From Bacteroides_D sp963546395 (GTDB lineage Bacteria; Bacteroidota; Bacteroidia; Bacteroidales; CAJPTX01), in the NCBI GenBank assembly GCA_963546395.1, contig CAUUMS010000015.1, positions 1 to 36,076 on the forward strand: a stretch of DNA of 36,076 bases, written 5' to 3'. Made by a program: the position numbers and the translations under genes. Shown in pieces: positions 15,548 to 23,614 of this stretch. Numbering within the stretch: the stretch's first letter is position 1; every line of letters begins with the position of its first letter. The notes beneath the pieces were generated by a model. That model worked only from the letters and a program-made list of their open reading frames with translations. It ran no database searches and was not told the origin of the DNA.

Positions 15548-16483
15548 CTACGATTCGCGTGACGCGCGGTACGTGTCCACGTGCCGTTGAATCTTGTCGG
15601 GGTAGATGTCGGGAATCCGCACCAGTATCCCCGTCTCTTCCACATCTCCGAACGTGTGGTTGATGGCCGTGCCGAATATGCGCATGGTGCTGCTCAGGCC
15701 GATGTACGACTTGATCAGCGGCGGTAGCTTTTCGCCCCGTTGGGCCAGCTGTGCCGATAGGATCTCAAAGTCGGCCTTATACCCTCCACCCGTGAATAGC
15801 GCATCCAGACGCGCACGATCCATGCCCAGGTCGAGAGGCTCGCGTGGCCACACTAGCCGATCGGGATCTGGAAAATACTTCTGCAAGAAGCAGTGCAGTA
15901 TGTTCCGTGCCTCGCGGTTATAGTGTGGGTACATGGTCACCTTACCGAAGAAGGCATCAATCCCGGGGTAGAGCACCACCAGGGCCCCGAGCCCATCCCA
16001 CAGGTTATCTAGCACGTAGAGACTCTTGCGCCGCTGCGCTGACGACTGGTAGTGCACGCGCACAAACGAGCGGCCCAGCTCGATGGTCTTGGGCAAGAAC
16101 TCGTGCACAAAGCGGTCTGAGAACTCGAACAGCTCTCGGGTAGCACCCATCGATGCGGCTCCGCCATCGTGCCCAGGCACGGAGTAGCGGTAGCCCCCGA
16201 GGATCATCTTTTCCCCTGGATCCCACACCACCAGCTGCTGGTATGAATTAGGCCCCACATCGAACTCGTCAATATCAGCCGCCTTGCCCGTTCCGCCCCC
16301 GGCCTCCCGGAATGCCTCTTCGCGCAGCCGTCCCAGCTCCTGCATGGCATTAGGCGCCTCAGCCGCCGTGAAACGATAAATCTGGGTTCCCCCGTTGTTC
16401 GCATTGCGAAGGAAACGCTCTGGGGTGAGCTCCTGCTCTATCAGCCTGGGATCGATAGGCTCAATAATCTTCTCCATACTCAT
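15548..16483 (-). CDS. glsB: GNAT-type N-acyltransferase, OlsB/GlsB-like (probable glycine lipid synthesis)
   Basis: A 311-residue protein of the OlsB/hemolysin-like acyltransferase family. Visible family segments are GRLREEAFREAGGGTG (about 51-66), a DIDEFD motif, QLVVWDP, ILGGYRY, and ELGRSFV around residues 136-142. These are followed by LDNLWDGLGAL and KVTMYPHYNR. In Bacteroides the GlsB protein of this type acylates glycine as the first step to glycine lipids. The close family resemblance suggests the same role here, but the amino acid substrate is not shown by the sequence. The partner O-acyltransferase glsA, which I recall as adjacent in Bacteroides, is absent from this window. No signal peptide is seen. 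The leader is long (about 155 bases) if the promoter at 16646-16653 is used. Confidence 0.72.
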   Translation of the reverse strand: MSMEKIIEPIDPRLIEQELTPERFLRNANNGGTQIYRFTAAEAPNAMQELGRLREEAFREAGGGTGKAADIDEFDVGPNSYQQLVVWDPGEKMILGGYRYSVPGHDGGAASMGATRELFEFSDRFVHEFLPKTIELGRSFVRVHYQSSAQRRKSLYVLDNLWDGLGALVVLYPGIDAFFGKVTMYPHYNREARNILHCFLQKYFPDPDRLVWPREPLDLGMDRARLDALFTGGGYKADFEILSAQLAQRGEKLPPLIKSYIGLSSTMRIFGTAINHTFGDVEETGILVRIPDIYPDKIQRHVDTYRASRES

Positions 16484-16645
16484 GCTTCCCCTCTAGTTTC
16501 CCCGGGCGTCATTTGCCGGATGCACCTCTTACCCTTGACATGCACCGCAAACTCATCATAGACTCCACGCCCAGGTAAGACCCAACGGGAGAAATAGCCG
16601 TGCTACCATCCATCCGTTGCAGACTCTCCCTAGAGTCATACACTG

Positions 16646-16653
16646 CAAAGGTA
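16646..16653 (-). promoter_or_regulatory. glsB: Probable -7 box for the glsB-like gene
   Basis: On the minus strand it reads TACCTTTG, a full match. It sits about 20 bases beyond the stop codon of the upstream TPR gene. A six-base hairpin, GACTCT with AGAGTC (16622-16637), lies at the predicted mRNA 5' end. No strong -33 box is visible. Confidence 0.5.
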
Positions 16654-16673
16654 CAAACGTTTGCGGTGAAATG

Positions 16674-18578
16674 TTAGCGCTTGCAGTGCATCGAGATCAC
16701 CCGGTACGCATCATCGATCCCCAACTCGCCCGCCCGGCTCAGATCGAGGCATGCATCATCGGCCGCATTCTTCAGCAGTCGCACCAGGGCCCGATTGTAG
16801 TAAGCCTCACCGAATTGCGGTTGTTGCGCAATGGCAGCATCAAAGGAGGCCTCGGCCTTCTCCAGGTTCTTCGACAGGAAATGGGCTATCCCTTCGCTGT
16901 AGTCTAGGTAGGCGTTGGGGTAGGTCGACTTCAGTTTACCCAGTATACGCAGCGGCTCGTTGTAGTCGGGCTTTGTGTCGTGCGTGGGCTCTGTCTGGCC
17001 CAACGTCACGGGGGTGACGCTGGCGTAGCGCACCCGATCCACCAGGCACACGGCACGCATGTACGTGGCCAATGGGTGGAACAGGCTCGATGCGGGTACC
17101 TCCCCGAGCAGCTTGATTGCCTCATCGTACTCGTGCGTATCGTAGAGCGTTTTGGCACGCGCAATGCGCAGCGCATGAGCGTTTTGTATGGGCGGGAATA
17201 ATGACACGTCCACCCGCATCGTTGAGTCCTCACGTGGCACCACCAGGCTAAAGATGGGGGCCCCGCACACGCTGTCGGCGCGCAGCACTGGGTGCCACTC
17301 CTTGTGCGGCTGCACCGCGCCCAGTGACACTGTGGCAATGGGTAGCAATTCCACCACCCGTGGGGCACTCGCCATCACCACCTCTCCCTTCGATGAGAAG
17401 TCGTTCTCGAACGCCATGAGTCGGGAGAACTGCGCGGAGGTGTCGCTCCATTTGTCCAGCGTCCCCTGCTCATACCGCTGCATCAGACTCTGGGCCGTGT
17501 CGAGGTCAGCCTTGGCCCCCTTGCGGTCGCCGCTCTCGAGCCGTAGATGCCCACGCATGGTGTATGCCCGCGCGAATTGCGGGAATAGGGCAATGGCCGC
17601 AGACATGGATTCTATGGCCCGCTTGGGCTGTTTCAGCTGCGCGTACATGAGCCCTGCGTTGTAGCGGATGAACACGTTGGAAGGCGAAATCTCCTGCGCG
17701 CTCTCGTAATCGCGTAACGCCGCGCGGTACTGCTTATTCTCTCCCAGTATGATAGCCCGGTTGTAGAGGGCCATGGAGTTACGTGGCGACAGGGCAATTA
17801 CCTTGGAGAGCAATTCCAGGGCCTCATCCCGCTTCTCCTGCTCATGCAGCACCAGGGCTTTCACCAGCAAGGCCGAGGCATACCCCGGATCGATGCGTAG
17901 GGCCTCGTCTAGCGAGGCCATGGCCTCTTCGCACCGCGAGCGTGAGTACTCTATGCGGGCCAGGTATACGTAGGGGGCTGGCGAGTAGGGGTTCGACACG
18001 GTGGCCTGCTCAAAGGTGGCTATGGCCGAGACGGTGTCGCCTTGCATCAGTTGCGATACGCCCAGATTGATGCGCGTGTCCAGGAGATGGGGCGAATGCT
18101 GTAGCGTGGCGATGAAGTCGGCCGAGGCCAGGGCATACTCCTTCAGTAGCAGGTAGGTGATGCCCCGCATGTTCAGTATCGTGCGGTCGTTAGGCCGCAT
18201 CTCGTGGGCCAACTCGAGGTCGATTTTAGCCTTGGCTGGCGCATTCAGCTGGTTGAGCGTAGCCCCGCGGAGCAGCAGTGCCTCCACCATGAAGGGGTTG
18301 TGCTCTACCGTCTTATCGAGATCGGCCAGGGTGCCGCGAAAGTCCTCCAGGTTGTATTTGGCCCACGCCCGGATGTACAGGCCCCGGTAGTCGTCGGGTA
18401 GAAAGCTCAGGAAAACGTTAATCGTGGAGATGGCCGACGTGTACTGGCCTCTCGCCATGAATTTTAGCGACGTGCGGTAGTAGTAATACCTATCGAGCTG
18501 CGCCCACACCACGGCTGGAAGCAATCCTAGCAGCAGCCCCAGCAAGCCTAGTCGTCTCAGAAATCGTCTGTTGATCAT
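16674..18578 (-). CDS. Secreted/periplasmic tetratricopeptide repeat protein
   Basis: A 634-residue protein. Residues 1-26 are a classic signal peptide (NRRFLRR, a Leu/Gly core, then VWA with cleavage before Q27). About ten TPR units of 34 residues follow from about residue 35 to 375. An example is ALLVKALVLHEQEKRDEALE, and units are marked by repeated (A/G)-x3-(F/Y) and terminal P positions. A low-repeat middle part (about 380-500) precedes another TPR pair at the C-terminus. TPR arrays scaffold protein complexes, so this is probably an envelope assembly or scaffold factor; the partner is unknown. There is no catalytic motif. The glsB-like gene lies downstream on the same strand with its own promoter. 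Confidence 0.8.
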   Translation of the reverse strand: MINRRFLRRLGLLGLLLGLLPAVVWAQLDRYYYYRTSLKFMARGQYTSAISTINVFLSFLPDDYRGLYIRAWAKYNLEDFRGTLADLDKTVEHNPFMVEALLLRGATLNQLNAPAKAKIDLELAHEMRPNDRTILNMRGITYLLLKEYALASADFIATLQHSPHLLDTRINLGVSQLMQGDTVSAIATFEQATVSNPYSPAPYVYLARIEYSRSRCEEAMASLDEALRIDPGYASALLVKALVLHEQEKRDEALELLSKVIALSPRNSMALYNRAIILGENKQYRAALRDYESAQEISPSNVFIRYNAGLMYAQLKQPKRAIESMSAAIALFPQFARAYTMRGHLRLESGDRKGAKADLDTAQSLMQRYEQGTLDKWSDTSAQFSRLMAFENDFSSKGEVVMASAPRVVELLPIATVSLGAVQPHKEWHPVLRADSVCGAPIFSLVVPREDSTMRVDVSLFPPIQNAHALRIARAKTLYDTHEYDEAIKLLGEVPASSLFHPLATYMRAVCLVDRVRYASVTPVTLGQTEPTHDTKPDYNEPLRILGKLKSTYPNAYLDYSEGIAHFLSKNLEKAEASFDAAIAQQPQFGEAYYNRALVRLLKNAADDACLDLSRAGELGIDDAYRVISMHCKR

Positions 18579-18599
18579 CTATTACCCCAATATCGACAG

Positions 18600-18607
18600 C
18601 GAAGATA
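18600..18607 (-). promoter_or_regulatory. Possible -7 box for the TPR gene
   Basis: The minus strand reads TATCTTCG, seven of eight matches to TAnnTTTG, 22 bases before the start codon. There is no convincing -33 box. Confidence 0.35.
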
Positions 18608-18914
18608 CGACATTTCGGGAGCATCCTCTCATCCTGAATGCTCCAATCGCTGCGCCGGCTTCTCCTTGTCGATGTACGGGGGTGCCGTTGGGCAGATGTT
18701 CCTGCACCATGTATGCCTGCTGACGATGCGAAAGCTTGTGAGCTCCCGGAATGGCTTACGGGTCAATGCGACTGCGACAGGATCTCCCATCTGCTCTGAG
18801 CACGCCGAGCCGTCCACGAGCCTCCCGAGGCGCATACGGCGAGTGCCCATTGGCGGAAAGCTCGGGCCCGCTCTCTGCCGATCCCTCGGGTGCTAGCTGT
18901 GGGGTTTGCCGGGG

Positions 18915-18930
18915 TGCGCCTCGTGGCGCA
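18915..18930 (-). terminator. Hairpin directly after alaS
   Basis: TGCGCC and GGCGCA form a perfect six-base stem with a four-base loop, starting at the base after the alaS stop. No T run follows on the minus strand, so it may protect the mRNA end instead of causing termination. Confidence 0.3.
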
Positions 18931-21558
18931 TCAGCCCTCTAGTCCTAGGGCGGTGAGAATCAGCCCCATGGCCTCTTCCACCCCACCGGGGTTCTTCCCT
19001 CCTGCGGTGGCCAGGCCAGGTGTTCCTCCTCCGCCGCCCTGGATGGGCTTCGAGGCACCTCGCACAATCTTACCGGCATCCCAGCCGTGCGTCTGGCTCA
19101 GCTCCTCGCTGATGGCGAGGGCTAGTGCCGCTTTGCCCTCATGGGGCGAACCAAGAACGGCTACCACATCAGGCCCCATGCCCCGTAGGCTTTGGGCTAT
19201 CTCCTTGAGGTCGTCCACCCCGCACCCAGGCACTACAGCACGCACTATGCGCACAGCTCCCTGCGTGGCCGCCTGGGTGTATAGCTCCCGCGCCTGCCCT
19301 GCCAGTTGTCCCTGCCGCATCGCTTGCAGCTGCTTACGCAGCTCCGCATTCTCGTGCACCATGCGCTCCACGGCCTCTAGCGTCTTGCCCTGCGCGTGGA
19401 GTAGGGTGTCCACCTCAGCGAGGGTATCGCTCATGGTGTAGTCGCGCAGCTCGGCTTGCCGTCCGGCCACAGCCACAATGCGCCGTATACCTGCCGCTAT
19501 GGCCCCCTCGGACACGATGCGGAACAGACCTATAGCCCCGGTGTTCTCCACATGGGTACCCCCGCACAGCTCCACCGATTCGCCGAACCGGAGCACGCGC
19601 ACATGCTCCCCGTACTTCTCGCCGAACAGGGCCATAGCCCCCATAGCCATAGCGTCGGCAATGGGTATATCACGATGCTCCTCGCGGGCTGTCGATCGAC
19701 GCACCATGGTGTTGACAATCTCCTCCACCCTCCGTAGCTCCTCGGCGGTCATGCGCTGGAAGTGGGAGAAGTCGAAGCGTAGGTACCCGGGCTCCACGAG
19801 CGAGCCCTTCTGCTCCACGTGGGAGCCTAGCACCTGGCGCAGGGCGTAGTGCAGCAGGTGTGTTGCCGTATGATGGCAGGCGGTGTCTTGCCGCGCCTCA
19901 CGATCCACCGTGGCGTGAAATGTGGCCTCGGGGCACTCCGGAAAATCGTGAACAATGAGTATCGGCAACGCATTCTCCTTGATGGTGCCAAGCACCTCTA
20001 TACGCTCGTTGGCCGATTGCAGCAGCCCGCGGTCTCCCACTTGGCCACCCGATTCGGCGTAGAATGGTGAGCGATTGAGCACCAGCTGGCACACCCGGTT
20101 CCCCTTGCTCTCCATGCGTCGCATGCGCAGAATCTGGCAGTCGCACTCTAGCTGATCATACCCCACAAACTCGGGGCCCTCGCCCGTGTGCACCTCCACC
20201 CAGTCGCCCGTGGTCACCTGGGCCGCGTTGCGTGAGCGGGCCTTCTGCTGCTCCATGCACCGGGCAAATTCGTCGTGATCGAGCCCCATGCCACGCTCCC
20301 GTAGCATGAGCTCCGTCAGGTCAATCGGGAATCCGTAGGTGTCGTAGAGCGTGAAGGCCGACTCGCCGTCCAGCTTCTTTTGCCCTGAGGCCGCAGCCTT
20401 GTCTGCCAACGTCTCCAGCAGCTGTATCCCCGACGCTAGCGTACGTAGGAAGGCCGACTCCTCCTCATGTATCACCCGCTCGATGAGCACCTTCTGCCGT
20501 CGTAGTTCGGGGTAGTTATCCCCCATCTGATTGGTGAGCGTGGGCACCAGCTGGCACAGGAAGGGCTCTCGCAGCCCTAGGAATGAGTACCCGTAGCGCA
20601 CGGCGCGGCGCAGGATGCGGCGGATCACGTAGCCAGCCTTGTTGTTCGATGGGAGTTGCCCGTCGGCGATGGAGAAGGCCACAGCGCGCACGTGGTCGGC
20701 CACCACCTTCAGGGCTACATCTGTGGCTTCGTCCACACCGTACTGCTTACCCGAGAGCTGGGCAGCCGCCGCAATGAGCGGGCGGAACACGTCGGTGTCA
20801 TAGTTGCTCTCGCAACCCTGTAGCACCATGCACAGCCGCTCGAAGCCCATCCCGGTGTCCACATGCTTAGCTGGCAGGGGCTCTAACGTCCCGTCTGCCT
20901 TGCGGTTGTACTGGATGAACACCAGGTTCCAGATCTCTATCACCCGCGGGTGATCCTTATTCACGAGCGAGCTCCCGGGCGTGGCCTGCCGTTCGGCATC
21001 GGGGCGTAGGTCGATGTGGATCTCCGAGCAGGGCCCGCATGGCCCCGTGTCGCCCATCTCCCAGAAGTTGTCTTTGGGGGATCCCTCTAGCACATGCGTA
21101 GCGGGCACATACTGGTGCCACAGCTCCTCAGCCTCTGTGTCACGCGGAATCCCGTCGGCGGGTGAGCCCTCGAAGAAGGTCACGTACAGCCGCTCGGGGT
21201 CGATGCCGAACACATCCACCAGCAGCTCCCAGGCCCAGCTGATGGCCTCGCGCTTGAAGTAGTCGCCGAAGGACCAGTTGCCCAGCATCTCGAACATGGT
21301 GTGGTGGTAGGTGTCATGCCCCACCTCCTCCAGGTCGTTCTGCTTGCCTGAGACGCGGAGGCACTTCTGCGCATCCGTCACGCGTAGCACCGTGGGCTGC
21401 TTGTGCCCCAGGAAGTAGTCCTTAAACTGGTTCATCCCCGCGTTGGTGAACATGAGCGTGGGGTCATCCTTCACCACCAGCGGTGCCGAAGGCACGACCT
21501 TATGCCCCTTCGAGGCGAAAAACTCCAGAAAGACCTTCCGTACCTGGTTCGATTCCAT
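18931..21558 (-). CDS. alaS: Alanyl-tRNA synthetase
   Basis: An 875-residue enzyme that charges tRNA-Ala. The N-terminal class II catalytic domain begins with MESNQVRKVFLEFFASKGH and contains SAPLVVKDDPTLMFTNAGM and the HHTMFEMLGNWSFGDYFK segment. The editing domain has its zinc-binding HTATHLLH near residue 560 and CGGTHVENTG, with C665 and H669. A C-Ala-like domain with a coiled segment follows. The frame continues 28 codons further upstream to 21642, but those residues are not part of the family, and a -7 box at 21616-21623 lies within that stretch. The ATG at 21558 is therefore chosen. Confidence 0.97.
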   Translation of the reverse strand: MESNQVRKVFLEFFASKGHKVVPSAPLVVKDDPTLMFTNAGMNQFKDYFLGHKQPTVLRVTDAQKCLRVSGKQNDLEEVGHDTYHHTMFEMLGNWSFGDYFKREAISWAWELLVDVFGIDPERLYVTFFEGSPADGIPRDTEAEELWHQYVPATHVLEGSPKDNFWEMGDTGPCGPCSEIHIDLRPDAERQATPGSSLVNKDHPRVIEIWNLVFIQYNRKADGTLEPLPAKHVDTGMGFERLCMVLQGCESNYDTDVFRPLIAAAAQLSGKQYGVDEATDVALKVVADHVRAVAFSIADGQLPSNNKAGYVIRRILRRAVRYGYSFLGLREPFLCQLVPTLTNQMGDNYPELRRQKVLIERVIHEEESAFLRTLASGIQLLETLADKAAASGQKKLDGESAFTLYDTYGFPIDLTELMLRERGMGLDHDEFARCMEQQKARSRNAAQVTTGDWVEVHTGEGPEFVGYDQLECDCQILRMRRMESKGNRVCQLVLNRSPFYAESGGQVGDRGLLQSANERIEVLGTIKENALPILIVHDFPECPEATFHATVDREARQDTACHHTATHLLHYALRQVLGSHVEQKGSLVEPGYLRFDFSHFQRMTAEELRRVEEIVNTMVRRSTAREEHRDIPIADAMAMGAMALFGEKYGEHVRVLRFGESVELCGGTHVENTGAIGLFRIVSEGAIAAGIRRIVAVAGRQAELRDYTMSDTLAEVDTLLHAQGKTLEAVERMVHENAELRKQLQAMRQGQLAGQARELYTQAATQGAVRIVRAVVPGCGVDDLKEIAQSLRGMGPDVVAVLGSPHEGKAALALAISEELSQTHGWDAGKIVRGASKPIQGGGGGTPGLATAGGKNPGGVEEAMGLILTALGLEG

Positions 21559-21615
21559 GGGTTGTGTTCCTCTCTGCCCTACGGGCGTGCCATTGTCGGC
21601 GCACCGATGCGACCG

Positions 21616-21623
21616 CAAAATTA
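21616..21623 (-). promoter_or_regulatory. alaS: -7 box for alaS
   Basis: The minus strand reads TAATTTTG, a full TAnnTTTG match, 58 bases before the alaS ATG. No clear -33 box is seen. Confidence 0.5.
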
Positions 21624-21800
21624 ACGATAACCAAGTAAACACGGCCCTAGCTTTTCCCCTGCCTCGACCCCCCAGCGTGGCCCTGCCATCAACCTACCAT
21701 CGACGTACCAAGTCCGTATTTGGTGCCGCAAATATGGGCATGGTATGGTGTTGCTATGATGGGGTCATCGGGAATCGCCCCTGGCGTTGGGGCCGCAGGA

Positions 21801-21831
21801 TTGCGTATGTGGGGCTATTTTGCGAACTTTG
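21801..21831 (+). promoter_or_regulatory. Probable promoter for the flavodoxin gene
   Basis: TTG at 21801-21803 and GAACTTTG at 21824-21831 are 20 bp apart. The -7 box has one mismatch (G for T at its first base). Transcription would start near 21837, about 30 bases before the ATG at 21867. Confidence 0.45.
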
Positions 21832-21866
21832 CCATGAAGGCATGTGCTAAAACAATCGGTCTGGGG

Positions 21867-22388
21867 ATGATATTGCTGGCTTATTACTCCCGTCGCGGTC
21901 AGAATCATGTGGACGGGCGCATTGTGGATCTGGCAGTGGGTAACACCGAGTGGGCGATGCAGCGGCTGGAGGCGATGCTGGGGGGTGACATGTTTCGCAT
22001 CGACACCGTGCTCCCATACCCGGAGGACTACACGGCCACCGTGGAGCAGAGCCATCGGGAGCTCGATGCGGGGGCTCGACCTGAGCTAACGGCGCGGGTG
22101 GAGGACATGGCACGCTATGATGTGCTGATATTGGGCTACCCCAACTGGTGCGGCACTATGCCGATGGCTGTCTTCACGTTTCTGGAGAGCTACGATTTTA
22201 CGGGCAAAACCCTCATCCCGTGCTGCACGCATGAGGGGGGAGGGCTCGGGCGCAGCGTGGACGATATCCGGGTGCTTTGCCCTGGGGCGCATGTGCTGGA
22301 GGGGGTAGCCATTGTGGGGAGCCACGTGCGGCAGGCCGAGCGTGAGCTGGAGCATGTGGCACAGCTGGCGCGAGTGAAATCCAGATAG
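21867..22388 (+). CDS. Flavodoxin-family protein
   Basis: A 173-residue flavodoxin-fold protein, about the usual length. It has the N-terminal phosphate-binding segment AYYSRRGQNHVDG after the first beta strand. The flavin-ring loop GYPNWCGTMPMAVFTFLE follows. A third segment, TLIPCCTHEGGGLGRSVDDI, corresponds to the TH-GS-like region of the family. It resembles the flavodoxin-like reductases of Bacteroidetes (Flavodoxin_4 type) more than small electron-carrier flavodoxins. The substrate is unknown. The zinc alcohol dehydrogenase starts 47 bases downstream on the same strand, suggesting a shared redox role. Confidence 0.85.
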   Translation: MILLAYYSRRGQNHVDGRIVDLAVGNTEWAMQRLEAMLGGDMFRIDTVLPYPEDYTATVEQSHRELDAGARPELTARVEDMARYDVLILGYPNWCGTMPMAVFTFLESYDFTGKTLIPCCTHEGGGLGRSVDDIRVLCPGAHVLEGVAIVGSHVRQAERELEHVAQLARVKSR

Positions 22389-22435
22389 GACAGGTGTTAC
22401 GGGTGTGACACGCACATTAAGGCATTGATAGCGAG

Positions 22436-23482
22436 ATGGAAACAAAGCGAGTGAAGGCATACGGGGCCACAGAGGCCTCCGGGCGGATGAGCCAGATGGA
22501 CATAGAGCGTAGGGCCCTGTTGCCCCACGACGTGGAGTTTGAAATCCTCTACTGCGGCATTTGCCATAGCGATTTGCATAGCATTCGCAACGAGTGGGGT
22601 AATGCGGTGTACCCGCAGGTGCCCGGGCATGAGATTGTGGGTCGCGTTACGCAGGTTGGGTCAGATGTGCAGGGGTTCCAGGTGGGCGACCTAGCGGCCG
22701 TGGGCTGCATTGTGGACAGTTGTCGCTCCTGCGAGCATTGCCATGAGGGGCAGGAGCAGTACTGCGATGAGGGGGTGACGTTCTCGTTCAATAGCCCCGA
22801 CAAGGTCACTGGCGGTATGACCTACGGGGGATTTTCCAAGGCGTACGTGTGCGATGAGAAGTACGTGCTTCACATGCCACCGTTTGCCGATCTGGGGGCG
22901 GCGGCCCCGCTGCTGTGCGCAGGCATCACCGTCTACTCACCGCTCCGCCACTGGGAGGCGGGCCCGGGTAAGCGGGTCGGCATTCTGGGCATTGGCGGTC
23001 TGGGGCATCTGGCCATAAAGATTGCTAAGGCGATGGGGGCGCACGTGACGGCGTTCACCTCCTCGGCATCGAAGGCCGATGAGGCCCGACGCTTTGGGGC
23101 TGATGAGGTGGTGATTTCCACCGACAAGCAGCAGATGAAGGCCTGCGCTAAGCTTGATATGATTCTGGACACGGTGTCGGGCGATCACGATCCCAATCGC
23201 TACCTCGGCCTTCTGAAGGTGGATGGTACCCTGGTGCTTGTGGGGCTGCCCGCGGCGCCTATGCAGGTGGGGGCTATGTACCTGGTGATGGGGCGCAAGA
23301 GCTTTGCGGGCTCCAACATCGGGGGGATCGCCGAGACGCAGGAGATGCTCGACTTCTGCTACAAGCATGGCATAGTGGCCGAGTGTGAGACCATCAACAT
23401 TCAGGATGTCAATGCGGCGATGGATCGCCTGGCGCGGGGCGATGTGCGGTACCGATTCGTGATAGACATGGCCTCACTGTAG
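22436..23482 (+). CDS. Zinc-dependent NAD(P)-dependent alcohol dehydrogenase (CAD/YahK type)
   Basis: A 348-residue medium-chain dehydrogenase that interconverts alcohols and aldehydes. Catalytic zinc ligands are C40 (CGICHSD), H65-E66 (PGHE) and C161. Structural zinc ligands are C96, C99, C102 and C110. The coenzyme motif GIGGLG is at 185-190. TSSASK after the second strand suggests NADPH preference, as in cinnamyl-alcohol-dehydrogenase relatives such as YahK. The physiological substrate is unknown, with aldehyde detoxification most plausible. It forms a pair with the flavodoxin-family gene and ends in a terminator. Confidence 0.92.
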   Translation: METKRVKAYGATEASGRMSQMDIERRALLPHDVEFEILYCGICHSDLHSIRNEWGNAVYPQVPGHEIVGRVTQVGSDVQGFQVGDLAAVGCIVDSCRSCEHCHEGQEQYCDEGVTFSFNSPDKVTGGMTYGGFSKAYVCDEKYVLHMPPFADLGAAAPLLCAGITVYSPLRHWEAGPGKRVGILGIGGLGHLAIKIAKAMGAHVTAFTSSASKADEARRFGADEVVISTDKQQMKACAKLDMILDTVSGDHDPNRYLGLLKVDGTLVLVGLPAAPMQVGAMYLVMGRKSFAGSNIGGIAETQEMLDFCYKHGIVAECETINIQDVNAAMDRLARGDVRYRFVIDMASL

Positions 23483-23520
23483 TCCTCAGCCGCTAGGGCC
23501 GCTGCGTGCGGGGTAAGTTT

Positions 23521-23552
23521 CGAGCCTCTTGCCGAAGGCGGGGGCTCGTTTT
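23521..23552 (+). terminator. Rho-independent terminator after the alcohol dehydrogenase
   Basis: CGAGCC (23521-23526) pairs with GGCTCG (23543-23548), with an inner GCC-gaa-GGC helix, followed by TTTT at 23549-23552. It is well placed between two co-directional genes. Confidence 0.7.
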
Positions 23553-23583
23553 GTGCGTGCTGGGAGCATAGGGCAAAGTTCCC

Positions 23584-23591
23584 TACCTTTG
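23584..23591 (+). promoter_or_regulatory. -7 box for the AddB-like nuclease gene
   Basis: TACCTTTG is a full TAnnTTTG match 23 bases before the start codon. The nearest TTTG upstream is 30 bp away, too far for a normal -33 box. Confidence 0.45.
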
Positions 23592-23614
23592 TCGGGGGGA
23601 GATCCGGAGGATAG

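Larger units (their letters stand above)
18579..18930. other. Intergenic region between alaS and the TPR gene
   Basis: 352 bases with no supported gene. It contains a hairpin directly after the alaS stop (18915-18930), a second one, GGAGCAT with ATGCTCC (18618-18644), near the TPR gene, and a weak promoter box (18600-18607). Short open frames on both strands show no family features. I see no RNA gene. Confidence 0.5.
21559..21866. other. Divergent regulatory region between alaS and the flavodoxin gene
   Basis: 308 bases with promoters on both strands (21616-21623 minus, 21801-21831 plus). There is also a perfect inverted repeat TATTTG-N6-CAAATA at 21717-21734, which could be an operator. An open frame reaches back from the flavodoxin gene to 21720, but the extra 49 residues do not belong to the family. 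Confidence 0.5.

Noticed and set aside
18579..18930. Small protein or RNA gene between alaS and the TPR gene
   Set aside because: Open frames of 60-76 codons occur on both strands without ribosome sites or family features, and no tRNA, SRP or tmRNA-like structure is visible.
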